DNA of 64,000 nucleotides from Planctomyces sp. GTDB lineage: Bacteria; Planctomycetota; Planctomycetia; Planctomycetales; Planctomycetaceae. A model generated the notes under the pieces. That model worked only from the letters and a program-made list of their open reading frames with translations. It did not search any database and was not told the DNA's origin. Positions 1 through 10,805 of this stretch are shown piece after piece (within the stretch, counting starts at the first letter, position 1; each line of letters starts with the position of its first letter). Where the stretch lies: the NCBI GenBank assembly GCA_019636235.1, contig JAHBXW010000017.1, positions 44,246 through 108,245 of the forward strand, read 5' to 3'. Both the position numbers and the translations under genes were made by a program.

Positions 1-1300
1 GGTCCATCGACTGCACCTCGCGCATCTGCACGTGCTGCAGCAGGCTGGAATCCCGCTTCCAGTCGACGACGTCGGTGACGCCGGCCGAAACCGACAATTG
101 CCCGGCGAGTTCCCCCGGAACGACCCCCACGAACAGATACGTGTCGGCCTCGCGGGCCGCATCGACTTCGTTGTCCGAGATCACCAGATCGTATGCGCCC
201 AGCTTCGACGTCCCGTCCTCGCCAGGTTCGACGAGCACTCCCGGCAGCCCCCGCAGCGCGTGGCGATAGCCGTCCAGCGTCGTCGCGCAGTAGACCGTCA
301 GGTCGCGGCCGACCGGCAGGTCCAGCCAGGCGATGTTGTCCGATTTGAGCGCGTCGAAGCCGTCCGGCTCGATGACGGCCTCGAGCGCCGCCGGCGCGTC
401 GGCGTCGATGCTGAACACCAGCCGCTGGGTTTCGGCCGGCCCGAGGATCACGTCCTCCTGGCCGACGACCCGCCCGTGGTTCCGCAGCGTGACCCGGCCG
501 GCCGTGCTGGCCGCGGGCGCGCCGTCGATGCGGATGAAGACTTCCCAGCGGGTCGTCGAAGCGCGGCGGGCATTGAGCGCGGTGATCCCCAGGTTGTTCC
601 CCGACGCTGGAATCTGCTGGAACTCCAGCCGGAACGGCAGATCGAAATCGACGACGGCGATCGGGTTGCCCGTCGTCGGATCGGGGCGCGTCGGCAGGTT
701 GCCGTCCGAATACAATCGCACCGACTGCACGTCCTTGGACTTCGCGAGCGCCTGTGCCAGCCGCAGCCCGTCCTCGACGCGCGTCGGGACGTCGCTGACC
801 TTCAACCGGGTCAGCGCCTCGCGCAGCACCGCCCGGTTGTCGGTGAAATCCGTCAGCGTGCGGGCCGTCGAGTTCACGGAGATCAGAGACAACTGCTGCC
901 CCGAGACGAGGCCGTCGACCAGCCGCCGGACCTCCTCGCGGGCCAGGTCCAGCCGCGTCTTGCCCGTCTTTTCATCGACGGCCCCCATGCTGGCCGACGT
1001 GTCGATCAGAATCGGCAGGAACTGGGCTTCGCTCAGGTCTCCCCGCCAGTAGGGCTGCGTCGCGGCCAGCGCCAGCAGGCACAACAGCAGCACCTGCAGC
1101 AGCAGCAGCAGATTGCGGCGGAACTTCTGGAATGGCGCGTTGACCCGCTGATCGCTGACGACCTGCCGCCACAGCGCCAGCGACGGCACCTCGATCCGCG
1201 GACGCTTCAGCTTCAGAAAGTAGAAGACGATCAGCGGAACCAGCAGGGTGAACAGCCAGGCCCAGCCGGGGGTTGAGAACGAGGGAATCCACTCTGCCAT
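1..1300 (-). CDS. BatA-like membrane protein with VWA domain (partial)
   Basis: The gene enters from its start at 1300 and runs off the left window edge, so only about 433 N-terminal residues are visible. The start reads MAEWIPSFSTPGW and is followed by a hydrophobic segment and LKLKRPRIEVPSL, the arrangement of the BatA N-terminal domain (aerotolerance regulator family). A second membrane segment (about residues 55-75) leads into a von Willebrand A fold with an intact MIDAS start DTSAS near residue 95. BatA-type proteins sit in the cytoplasmic membrane with the VWA domain exposed; in planctomycetes they commonly occur in runs with other VWA and membrane proteins. Exact role unknown. tatA lies just upstream on the same strand, 69 bases away, so the two may be co-transcribed. 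Confidence 0.8.
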   Translation of the reverse strand, partial: MAEWIPSFSTPGWAWLFTLLVPLIVFYFLKLKRPRIEVPSLALWRQVVSDQRVNAPFQKFRRNLLLLLQVLLLCLLALAATQPYWRGDLSEAQFLPILIDTSASMGAVDEKTGKTRLDLAREEVRRLVDGLVSGQQLSLISVNSTARTLTDFTDNRAVLREALTRLKVSDVPTRVEDGLRLAQALAKSKDVQSVRLYSDGNLPTRPDPTTGNPIAVVDFDLPFRLEFQQIPASGNNLGITALNARRASTTRWEVFIRIDGAPAASTAGRVTLRNHGRVVGQEDVILGPAETQRLVFSIDADAPAALEAVIEPDGFDALKSDNIAWLDLPVGRDLTVYCATTLDGYRHALRGLPGVLVEPGEDGTSKLGAYDLVISDNEVDAAREADTYLFVGVVPGELAGQLSVSAGVTDVVDWKRDSSLLQHVQMREVQSMD

Positions 1301-1369
1301 GAGCCGCGCGCCGATCAGGCCTGGGGGAACGGTCTCACTGTCTACGTCATGACGGCGGCGAACGCGGGA

Positions 1370-1561
1370 TCAGCCTGACGGATTTGACCCGGACTCCTCG
1401 TCTTCCCCGTCCTGCCGAATCCCCTTCTTGAACTCATTGACCGACGAGCCCAGGCTCCGCATCAGATCGGGCAGGCGCCGGCCGAACAACAGCAGCACGA
1501 CGATCAAAATGACCAGTATCTGCCAGGGCGCGCCGATCAGGGCCAGCACAGGAGTCAACAT
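1370..1561 (-). CDS. tatA: Sec-independent protein translocase subunit TatA/TatE
   Basis: A 63-residue protein with one N-terminal membrane helix (about residues 5-24), then FGRRLPDLMRSLGSSVNEFK, the hinge and amphipathic helix of the TatA/TatE family, and a charged acidic tail. TatA oligomers form the pore that moves folded proteins with twin-arginine signals across the inner membrane. TatB would be longer and TatC is not in the window. The product would serve cargo such as the DUF1501 protein encoded at 5025-6482, whose N-terminus carries a twin-arginine motif. GGAAGG lies about 11 bases before the ATG, and a TGCTATAGT extended -10 lies 44 bases upstream. Confidence 0.85.
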   Translation of the reverse strand: MLTPVLALIGAPWQILVILIVVLLLFGRRLPDLMRSLGSSVNEFKKGIRQDGEDEESGSNPSG

Positions 1562-1604
1562 GGGACAGTCGCCTTCCGAATCCGGGAGTCTCTAAACGCA
1601 ACTC

Positions 1605-1613
1605 ACTATAGCA
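1605..1613 (-). promoter_or_regulatory. extended -10 promoter element for tatA
   Basis: Read on the minus strand this is TGCTATAGT, an extended -10 element (TGn plus TATAGT, 5 of 6 matches to TATAAT). No good -35 hexamer is seen 16-18 bases upstream, as is common for extended -10 promoters. Transcription from here would reach tatA (start 1561) and perhaps the VWA gene. Motif reading only. Confidence 0.4.
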
Positions 1614-1837
1614 GTTCGGGATTGAGGACGCGCGATCGGGCTGTCCCGGCCGCGGATTGCCGGGCGCCCCCGAGACGGCGGATTCCGGCAATGTGGACTT
1701 CCGCCCGGGCCGGTCAGGCAAATCGTCTTGCCTTGAATCCGCGACTCAGGCTAAACCCCCGCGTCGCAATCCCATCCCACCTTCGAGAGGCCGCCGCTCT
1801 GTCCTTTCCGGACGGCCTCGCGAGGGCGATTCCCGCC

Positions 1838-4800
1838 ATGCCCCGAACCCGCCTGCCATTCCGCCCGCAGTGCATCAGCCTCTGGCGAGCGATCGCCTGC
1901 GGCGCGGCGTTGCTGACGTTCGGCGGGGCGCCGGCCATCGCTCAAACGCCCCTCATCGGCCCCCCGGGCATCCTGTCCTACGAAGACGAGGATGACGAGG
2001 ACTTCGACGACGAACTCGAGGAACCCGCCCCCAGTTTCGACGCCGTCTTCGGGGGCCGGCTGCGGCGCCCGCCCGCCGGCATGCCCGCGCGCGGCCAGGG
2101 CGAACAGGCCCCCACCAACGATCTGCTCAGCGAGCCGCTGGCCGCCGTCGAAATCGAGGGCAACGCGACGATTCCCGACTACGCGATCTTTCGCCACATC
2201 CGGTGCCGCGCGAACCGCCCCGTCAGCGAACACCAGATCGAAGAGGACGTCCAGGCCCTCATCCACACCCGCTACTTCTTCCGGGTCACGCCCGTCCTTC
2301 GCGCCGGAGACGAGGGCACGGTCCTCGTGTTTCAGGTGACCGAACGCCCGATCCTCCGCAGCGTGGAGTTCAAGGGCAACAAGAAGATCAAGACCAGCGA
2401 ACTCAGCGCCAACACGGGGCTGGTCGAAGGGCACGCCTACGACGTCTCCACGAACCGCGAATGCGTCGAACGACTCAAATCGCTGTATCGCGAAAAGGGC
2501 TTCCGCCACGCTGAGATCACCCTCGAGAAAGGGGGCGACCCGAACGACCGCGACGTCGTGTTCGCCATCCAGGAGGGGCCCAAGGTCCGCGTCTGGAAAA
2601 TCAGCTTCGAAGGCAACCGCGACATTCGCGGCGGCATCCTGAAGACGAAACTGGCCACCAAGACCGTTCTCCTGTGGTTTTTCGGCGGAGAGTTCGATCC
2701 CGAGCTTGTGGCCAATGACGCCTCGGCTCTCAAACGCTACTACGCCGACCTCGGCTACTTCGACGCCGAAATCGACCACGAGTGCCGCGAGGCCCCCGAG
2801 TCCGGCAAGGTCGAGGTCGTGTTCAAGGTCCGCGAAGGCAAACGCTACAACGTCCGCAACATCACAATCGAAGGCAACGAGGTCCTCACCCAGGCCCAGC
2901 TCCTCGAAGGTCAGAAGCTCAAGACCGGAAAACCCTTCAGCGCCCGGTTCCTCCAGCAGGACGTGAACCGCATGAAGGAGGAGTACGACGAACTGGGCCG
3001 CCTGTTCTCCAAGGTCGAACCCACTCCGCGATTCCTCGAGCAGCCCGGCTGGGTGGACGTCGTGTACCACATCGAGGAAGACCAGCCGCGGATGATCGGC
3101 GTGATCAACATCCGCATCCGCGGCGACCATCCGCACACGCAGGAAGGCGTCGTCCGGAATCAGGTCAACCGGTTCCTCAAGCCGGGGCACCTCGCCAGCG
3201 GCAAGAACCTGCGGATGGCCCAGGCCGTTCTGCAGGGACACCAGATCTGGGATCGGACGCAGCCCGCGCGGATCGACGTCGTCCCGGGCAACCCGCTCGA
3301 TTACATGCCGCAGATGCCCATCGCGCGCGGACAGAGCCTCGACGACGACGACCTGTTTCGCGAAGTCGCGCCGTTCGACCTCGGCAGCCGCAGCCTGCAG
3401 GAGACCTTCTACCGTCCGGCGCTCGAAGCGCTGCTGTCCGAAGACGAGTCGGATTCGGAATTCGTGTCGCCCTCCGCCACGGAAGTTCCCGCGACCGAAG
3501 CCGCCGCGACGGTCCGCCGCGAAATGTCCGCGCTGCCCACGACGCGGCGCTTGAAGGCCGACGCCGCGCCGCAACTGGCGGCCGTCGACGTGGACGCGGA
3601 ACTCGCCAGCGTCGCCCGGCCCGCGTCTTTGCCCGGGTCGCTGCCCGGCCCGCCTCAGCACCGTCTGCCGCAGGCCCGCCAGGTCGCTCCCGCGCCGGCC
3701 GCCGGCCGCTCATTCGCCCCGGCTGATGAGGCCCCCGCCTACCTCGCTTACAACATCGATCCGGACACGATCTTCGGGCAGCCCGACGAGGAAATCGTGA
3801 TCCGCGGACAGTCGCCGCAGGACGTCGTTCGCAGCCAGAGCATTGATGGATACGGGCAACCGATCCCTCAGAACTACCTCGGGGCCGTCTCGCCGCAGGG
3901 CGACCCGTTCGGGGATGCCTTCAACCGCCCCGGCGAACCTTCGTTCGTGGACGTCAACGTCGACGTTTCCGAAGGGCGCACCGGACGGCTGATGTTCGGC
4001 GTCGGCGTAAACAGCGATGCCGGCGTCGTCGGCCAGTTCACCCTCCAGGAAGACAACTTCAACATCCTGCGTCCGCCGCGCTCCTGGGCGGACATCATGA
4101 ACGGCCAGGCCTGGCGCGGCGGCGGGCAGAGCTTCCGCCTGGAAGCCATGCCCGGCTCGGAAGTCAGCCGGTACCTCGTCAGCTGGCAGGACCCCTATTT
4201 CCTGCGAACCGATTACAGCCTCGGCGTCAGCGGCTTCTACTACAACCGGTTCTACAACGAGTGGACGGAAGACCGGCTGGGCGGACGCATCAGCCTGGGC
4301 CGGCTGCTGACGCGGTACTGGTCATTGAGCACGGCGCTGCGTCTGGAGAACGTCGACGTCCGGGACTTCCGGACCCCCGCGCCGCCCGACCTGATGGCTG
4401 TCAAAGGGGACAACTTCCTGTCGACCGCCCTGATCACGCTGTCGCACGACACGCGCGACTCGGCCTTCCTGCCCACCATGGGCCACCTGTTCGAAGTCTC
4501 GTACGAGCAGGGCTTCGGCGAATTCACGTATCCCCGCGTCGAAACGTCGGCCAGCCAGATCTTCACGGTCTGGGAGCGGCCGGACGGGCTTGGCAAGCAC
4601 CTGCTGACCCTGCGCGGCCAGTTGGGCTGGACGGGCGACGACACGCCGATCTTCGAGCGGTTTTACGCGGGCGGCTACTCATCGTTCCGCGGGTTCGCGT
4701 TCCGCGGAGTCACTCCTCGGGAGATGGGTTTCCGCGTGGGCGGCCAGTGGATGTCGCTGGGCACGGTCGAGTACATGGCGCCGATCACGGCGGACGACAA

Positions 4801-5008
4801 CATCCGCGTGGTGGGCTTCAGCGACTTCGGCACGGTCGAATCGGACGTGTCGATGGACAACTTCCGGGCGACGGTGGGCTTCGGCTTCCGGCTGATCATT
4901 CCGGCGATGGGCCCCGCGCCGATCGCACTGGACTTCGCCTGGCCGCTGGTGGACCAGGACGAGGACAACCGCCGCGTCTTCAGCTTCTACGTGGGCTTCA
5001 CGCGCTGA
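1838..5008 (+). CDS. bamA: outer membrane protein assembly factor BamA (Omp85)
   Basis: This 1056-residue protein is the core of the machinery that folds beta-barrel proteins into the outer membrane. The ATG at 1838 is chosen over upstream TTG and ATG codons because it starts a classic signal peptide ending in APAIAQ (residues 1-36). An acidic linker follows, then POTRA domains starting near residues 100, 173, 250, 336 and 418, each with a GN-type turn (EGNATI, KGNKKI, EGNRDI, EGNEVL). The fifth is split by a Pro/Ala-rich insertion at about residues 487-697 before its last strand (FVDVNVDVSEGRTG). The barrel begins near residue 710 and carries the Omp85 signature as FRGF near residue 950. It ends in GFTR rather than an aromatic residue. 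E. coli BamA has about 810 residues, so the insertion explains most of the extra length. It converges on the DUF1501 gene with 16 bases between stops. Confidence 0.92.
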   Translation: MPRTRLPFRPQCISLWRAIACGAALLTFGGAPAIAQTPLIGPPGILSYEDEDDEDFDDELEEPAPSFDAVFGGRLRRPPAGMPARGQGEQAPTNDLLSEPLAAVEIEGNATIPDYAIFRHIRCRANRPVSEHQIEEDVQALIHTRYFFRVTPVLRAGDEGTVLVFQVTERPILRSVEFKGNKKIKTSELSANTGLVEGHAYDVSTNRECVERLKSLYREKGFRHAEITLEKGGDPNDRDVVFAIQEGPKVRVWKISFEGNRDIRGGILKTKLATKTVLLWFFGGEFDPELVANDASALKRYYADLGYFDAEIDHECREAPESGKVEVVFKVREGKRYNVRNITIEGNEVLTQAQLLEGQKLKTGKPFSARFLQQDVNRMKEEYDELGRLFSKVEPTPRFLEQPGWVDVVYHIEEDQPRMIGVINIRIRGDHPHTQEGVVRNQVNRFLKPGHLASGKNLRMAQAVLQGHQIWDRTQPARIDVVPGNPLDYMPQMPIARGQSLDDDDLFREVAPFDLGSRSLQETFYRPALEALLSEDESDSEFVSPSATEVPATEAAATVRREMSALPTTRRLKADAAPQLAAVDVDAELASVARPASLPGSLPGPPQHRLPQARQVAPAPAAGRSFAPADEAPAYLAYNIDPDTIFGQPDEEIVIRGQSPQDVVRSQSIDGYGQPIPQNYLGAVSPQGDPFGDAFNRPGEPSFVDVNVDVSEGRTGRLMFGVGVNSDAGVVGQFTLQEDNFNILRPPRSWADIMNGQAWRGGGQSFRLEAMPGSEVSRYLVSWQDPYFLRTDYSLGVSGFYYNRFYNEWTEDRLGGRISLGRLLTRYWSLSTALRLENVDVRDFRTPAPPDLMAVKGDNFLSTALITLSHDTRDSAFLPTMGHLFEVSYEQGFGEFTYPRVETSASQIFTVWERPDGLGKHLLTLRGQLGWTGDDTPIFERFYAGGYSSFRGFAFRGVTPREMGFRVGGQWMSLGTVEYMAPITADDNIRVVGFSDFGTVESDVSMDNFRATVGFGFRLIIPAMGPAPIALDFAWPLVDQDEDNRRVFSFYVGFTR

Positions 5009-5024
5009 GCGATCGCGGCCCGAC

Positions 5025-6482
<1,458 letters not shown>

Positions 6483-6693
6483 GAGAACTCCCTCGGGGAT
6501 CGTGTGGCCTGGCGCGGGTGGGTCATGCGCGGGCCGGCGGGTCATGCCTTCAATTTACGCGGATCGGCCGGTGTCCGCCACGGGTCGCCCCGCGTCTCCG
6601 CCCGGAACGCCCGCGTTTTTCCGTGCTGTCCGACTCCCGATTCCGCCCCCGTCCATTGGACACATCCGCCATCGGGCACGGAAGTTCGGTCGA

Positions 6694-7965
6694 TCAGCAG
6701 GCGCTCGCCACGACCACCGTCCGATCGTCCAGCGCCGGCAGGCCGGTGGTGAACTCCTCGAGCCGACGCAGCAACTGGTCGCGGATCGTCGCCGCATCCA
6801 GCCGGCAGGAATTCTTCAGCACCTCATCGACCCGCTCGACGCCGAACATCTCCCCCAGCGGATTCATCGCCTCGGTGATCCCGTCGGTGTAGAACACGAT
6901 CCGGTCGCCGGGCTGAATGTGGATCGTCGTGTCGGGATAGCGGGAGTCGGCGTCCACTCCGAGGGGCGGGCCGGCGTCGCTGTTGATCGACGTCGCCGCC
7001 TGCTCGCTGCATTTCCAAAGCCGCGGCGGATTATGGCCGGCGCTGGCGTAGGTCAGCGACCGGGCCGCCGGATCGTAGACGCCGTAAAACGCCGTCACGA
7101 ACGCTTCAATGCCCGTCGTGTAACGCCCGGCCAGGTGCGTGTTGACGAAGTCCAGCAGGTCGCCGGGACGACCGGTCTCGTTGGGAAACAGGTGCGCGAT
7201 GCTGTGCGTGATGGCCATCATCACGGCCGCCGGCGTGCCGTGGCCGCTGACGTCGGCCACGAGGATGCCCCAGCGCCCCTCGGGCAGCGGAAAGAAGTCG
7301 TAGTAATCGCCCCCCGCACGCCGCGACGTCCGGTAGTCCGCCGCCAGGTCCAGCGTCGGAATCCGCGGCGTCGCCGTCGGCAGCAGCGCCTTCTGAATCT
7401 CACCCACGACTCGCAGCTCGCGGTCGACCGACTCGTACGCTTCGCGCACCTCCTGCTTGAGGACCAGGTTGTGCGTCGCCTGGCCGAACAGATTTGCCGT
7501 CCAGAACACGTCCGGAAACCGCTCGCGATTGAACCCCGCCGGCTGGGTCTTCAAGAGCACGACCATGTTCAGCGACTGGCCGGCCGCCAGCATCGGAATC
7601 GCCGCCAGAGACCTGTACTCGCGCAAGTACTCCGCCGCCGGATCGGAATCCGGCACGTACAGGTCGTCGATGATCCGCGGCTGGCCGCCGTAAATCAGAT
7701 CGGCCAGCAGGCCCCCGGACAGTCGGGGGAGGCGATGCTTCTCCTTCCAGGGGTTGATGTCCTCGGTCTGATTGCTGTCGCGCGTGATCAGGAATGCGGG
7801 CGACTCGAGGTCGCGGCGGCTGAGCGACAGCCGGCGGTCGGTCGGACTGAGCTTGTTGACCCTGGCGCCGTAGGCCCGGACCATGTCCTGCGGATCGGTC
7901 CGCGTGGACATGTCCAGCATCAGGTCGTAGACATTCTTGAGCCGCTCTTCCCAGGACTCTGACAT
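6694..7965 (-). CDS. SpoIIE/RsbU-type PP2C phosphatase with GAF-like sensor domain
   Basis: A 423-residue regulator. The start at 7965 (MSESWEERLKNVYDLM) follows GAGAGGCGG and is preferred to a longer frame running into the divergent gene. Residues about 15-170 resemble a GAF sensor domain. From about residue 185 there is a PP2C-like SpoIIE domain with EIQKALLP, the metal-binding GGDYYDFF and VADVSGHG motifs, ASAGHNPP, FYTDGITE and a closing DDRTVVV. Such phosphatases dephosphorylate anti-sigma-factor antagonists in partner-switching pathways that control sigma factors or other outputs. No antagonist (STAS) or anti-sigma kinase gene is in the window, so its partner must be elsewhere. The gene is transcribed away from the glcD-like gene. 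Confidence 0.85.
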   Translation of the reverse strand: MSESWEERLKNVYDLMLDMSTRTDPQDMVRAYGARVNKLSPTDRRLSLSRRDLESPAFLITRDSNQTEDINPWKEKHRLPRLSGGLLADLIYGGQPRIIDDLYVPDSDPAAEYLREYRSLAAIPMLAAGQSLNMVVLLKTQPAGFNRERFPDVFWTANLFGQATHNLVLKQEVREAYESVDRELRVVGEIQKALLPTATPRIPTLDLAADYRTSRRAGGDYYDFFPLPEGRWGILVADVSGHGTPAAVMMAITHSIAHLFPNETGRPGDLLDFVNTHLAGRYTTGIEAFVTAFYGVYDPAARSLTYASAGHNPPRLWKCSEQAATSINSDAGPPLGVDADSRYPDTTIHIQPGDRIVFYTDGITEAMNPLGEMFGVERVDEVLKNSCRLDAATIRDQLLRRLEEFTTGLPALDDRTVVVASAC

Positions 7966-8116
7966 TTCCGCCTCTCGCTGGACCCGCCGACGATCGCGGG
8001 ATTCTACGGGGCCACGGACGGAAAGGCTCGCCCGCACCTGGCCAGGAATCAGACGTGACGCGGCCGCACGGGCGGGATATCGTCCGAAGGTCCTTTCATT
8101 GCACGGGTTCACGCAG

Positions 8117-9598
8117 ATGTCCTCGACTTCTCCCGCCTCCGGCCCTTCCCGCACCCGCAAGGTTGGACACCCGCTCGTCCGGCGGCTCAGGGAGATCGTC
8201 GGCGATGAAGGGCTGATCGCCGGACAGGACGAACTGCTGGTCTACGAGTGCGACGGCTACATCGTCGAAAAGCGCCGTCCGGACGTCGTCGTGTTCCCGA
8301 CGTCGACCGAACAGGTCGTCTCGATCGTCCTCGCGTGCAATGAGTTCGGCATTCCGTTCGTCCCGCGGGGGGCGGGAACGAGCCTCGCCGGCGGCACGCT
8401 GCCGGTCGGCGGCGGCGTGATGATCTGCCTGACGCGGATGCGGCGGATCCTGGAAGTCAATTACCGGGACCGGTACGCCATCGTCGAACCGGGGCTGGTC
8501 AACGTGCACCTCACGAACCATCTGAAAGGCTCGGGATTTCATTACGCGCCCGATCCGTCCAGCCAGGGCGCGTGCACGATCGGCGGCAACGTGGCCACGA
8601 ACTCCGGCGGACCCCACACGCTGAAATACGGCGTCACCGTGAACCATGTGCTGGGCATCGAGGCCGTGCTGCCCGACGGCAGCGTCGCAACATTCGGCGG
8701 CCCCGCCGAGGACCGGCCGGGATACGACCTGACCGGCGTGTTCGTGGGCAGCGAGGGGACGTTCGGCGTGTGCACGAAAGTCTGGGTCCGCCTGACGCGC
8801 GATCCGGCCGCCTATCGAACCATGCTGGGCGTGTTCGAGACGGTCCGCGCGGCGACGGAGGCGATTTCCGCGATCATCGGGGCGGGGATCGTTCCGGCGG
8901 CGCTGGAGATGATGGACCAGGGGATCGTCGGCGCGCTCGAGCAGGCGTTTCAATTCGGGTTTCCGCTGGACGCGGGCGCGGTCCTGCTGATCGAAGTCGA
9001 CGGGCTTGAGGCGGCCGTCGATGGGGAAGCGGAGCAAATCGTCGGCATCTGCCGCGCGAACGGCGCGCGCGAGGTCCGGATGGCCAACTCGCCAGTAGAG
9101 CGGGCGCTGCTCTGGAAATGCCGCAAGCAGGCGTTCGGAGCCATCGGCCGCCTGTCCCCCAGCTTCTGCACGCAGGACGGCGTCGTCCCCCGCACACGGC
9201 TCCCGGAAATCCTCGACTTCATCACCGCCACCAGCGAGAAGTATGGCATCCGGATCGTGAACGTGTTCCACGCCGGCGACGGCAACATTCACCCCATCCT
9301 GCTGTTCGACGAGCGGGATGAGCGGCAGGTGCAGGCCGTCATCGAGGCCGGCGATGAGATCCTGTCCCGCTGCATCGCCCTCGGCGGCAGCGTGACGGGC
9401 GAACACGGCATCGGCGTCGAGAAGATCAGCTTCATGGACAAGCTGTTCTCGCCGGAATCGCTGGAGGTCATGGAAGATCTGCGGGCGGCCTTCAATCCCG
9501 ACGGTCGCTGCGCACCCTACAAGCTGCTGCCAACGGCCGGCGGCTGCGGCATGGAGCACATCGAACGCAGCCACCCGGGACGTCGCGCCGCGCTGTGA
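8117..9598 (+). CDS. glcD: FAD-binding oxidase, glycolate/D-lactate dehydrogenase GlcD-like subunit
   Basis: A 493-residue flavoprotein of the GlcD/DLD family, which oxidises glycolate, D-lactate or related 2-hydroxy acids. The FAD_binding_4 (PCMH) domain shows PRGAGTSLAGG near residue 84 and GGNVATNSGGPHTLKYG near residue 155. The C-terminal FAD-oxidase domain shows FHAGDGNIHP near residue 383 and GEHGIGVEK near residue 428, which provide substrate- and metal-binding histidines. GlcE and the iron-sulfur subunit GlcF are not adjacent, so the exact substrate is uncertain. The ATG at 8117 (MSSTSPASG) begins just before conserved sequence; an upstream in-frame start overlaps the divergent phosphatase gene and is unlikely. 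Confidence 0.85.
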   Translation: MSSTSPASGPSRTRKVGHPLVRRLREIVGDEGLIAGQDELLVYECDGYIVEKRRPDVVVFPTSTEQVVSIVLACNEFGIPFVPRGAGTSLAGGTLPVGGGVMICLTRMRRILEVNYRDRYAIVEPGLVNVHLTNHLKGSGFHYAPDPSSQGACTIGGNVATNSGGPHTLKYGVTVNHVLGIEAVLPDGSVATFGGPAEDRPGYDLTGVFVGSEGTFGVCTKVWVRLTRDPAAYRTMLGVFETVRAATEAISAIIGAGIVPAALEMMDQGIVGALEQAFQFGFPLDAGAVLLIEVDGLEAAVDGEAEQIVGICRANGAREVRMANSPVERALLWKCRKQAFGAIGRLSPSFCTQDGVVPRTRLPEILDFITATSEKYGIRIVNVFHAGDGNIHPILLFDERDERQVQAVIEAGDEILSRCIALGGSVTGEHGIGVEKISFMDKLFSPESLEVMEDLRAAFNPDGRCAPYKLLPTAGGCGMEHIERSHPGRRAAL

Positions 9599-9648
9599 GC
9601 TCGGTCACGGCGTGCGCGGAACCCCCGCAAACGTCGCCAGCGGCGGCG

Positions 9649-10617
9649 TCATTGCAAAGCGCGGGAAGCCCCTGCCGTCGGGCCCAGCGACTCCTCCCCC
9701 CGCGACATGCCCTGCTGCGCGCGGGCCTCCTCGGTGATCGCCACCGCATGCTCCGAGGGGACGATCCGGCTGCCGTGCTGGTTCGCGTACACCTGCGTCA
9801 GCTCCGCCCCGAAAAACAGGATCTGCGCCGAGTAGTACACCCACACCAGCAGCACCACGAACGACCCGGCGACGCCATACGCTGACGCCATGCTGCTGCG
9901 GCCCAGATACAGGCCGATCCCGAACTTGCCGAGCGTGAACAGCACGGCCGTCACCGCCGCACCCAACCACACGTCCCGCCAGGCCATCTCGACGTCGGGC
10001 AGCAGCTTGAACATCATCGCGAACAACAGCGTGATGATGGCCGTCGACGCCAGCAGATTCAGAGCCTGGCTGACGATCTGCAGGCTGTCCGGAAGGAACT
10101 GCAGGTAGCTGCCGATGAACGACAGCGCGGCGCTGAGAATCAACGAGACCAGCAGCAGGAAGGCGATTCCCAGCACCATCGCGAACGACAGGAACCGGTC
10201 TCGGATAACGCCCCACACCCCGCGGCCCGGCTTGGGCTGCACCTCCCAGATCGTGTTCAACGCATCCTGCAACTGGGCGAACACGCCGGACGCTCCGAAC
10301 AGCAGCGTCGCGATCCCCAGCACGGTGGCGATCGTTCCCCCGCCCGAGTCCGGCCGGTTCGCACTCTCGATCATCCCCTGAATTGCGGCGCCCCCCTCGG
10401 GGCCGATCATCGACGTCATCTGACGTTCGATCTCCCCCCGGGCGGCCTGCTCGTCGAACACCTCGGCCGCGATCCGCAGCGACAGCACCAGCAGCGGGGC
10501 GATCGACAGCGCCGTGTAGAAGGCGAGGGCTGCGCCCAATCGGGGCGCTTTATCCTCGCTCCACTCGGCGAACGTCTGCCGCAGCAGCGGCCAGGCATCC
10601 CGCCACGAAAGCTTCAT
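9649..10617 (-). CDS. YihY/virulence factor BrkB family membrane protein
   Basis: A 322-residue integral membrane protein. It starts MKLSWRDAWPLLRQTFAEW and has the family pattern: the KAPRLGAALAFYTALSIAPLL first helix, LFGASGVFAQLQDALNTIWEV, and VFVVLLVWVYYSAQILFFGAEL-like final helices, six predicted segments in all. The tail (about 40 residues) is soluble and polar. BrkB/YihY proteins were once annotated as ribonuclease BN, now considered wrong; their transport role is not settled. GGAAGAG lies 10 bases before the ATG. It converges with the glcD-like gene. Confidence 0.88.
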   Translation of the reverse strand: MKLSWRDAWPLLRQTFAEWSEDKAPRLGAALAFYTALSIAPLLVLSLRIAAEVFDEQAARGEIERQMTSMIGPEGGAAIQGMIESANRPDSGGGTIATVLGIATLLFGASGVFAQLQDALNTIWEVQPKPGRGVWGVIRDRFLSFAMVLGIAFLLLVSLILSAALSFIGSYLQFLPDSLQIVSQALNLLASTAIITLLFAMMFKLLPDVEMAWRDVWLGAAVTAVLFTLGKFGIGLYLGRSSMASAYGVAGSFVVLLVWVYYSAQILFFGAELTQVYANQHGSRIVPSEHAVAITEEARAQQGMSRGEESLGPTAGASRALQ

Positions 10618-10805
10618 CGCGCGATACTCTTCCGACTCGCAGGACGCGACCCGAGCGACGGACGCCGCTCGCCGATTCGCCTCCGCACCTTGGAAAGGCT
10701 CTGCATCCCCTGTGCCCGGATGCTGAAAGCTTCCCTGATGGCGATTCCCGCCGAACGGAGGCGCCCTCGGGGATCGCTGAGCGATCAGGCCGCCATCCGG
10801 GCGAG

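Noticed and set aside
1594..1612. A match to part of the T7 phage promoter (ACTCACTATAG) before bamA
   Set aside because: The match is only 11 bases and the rest of the consensus is missing. The same bases read on the minus strand form an extended -10 element for tatA.
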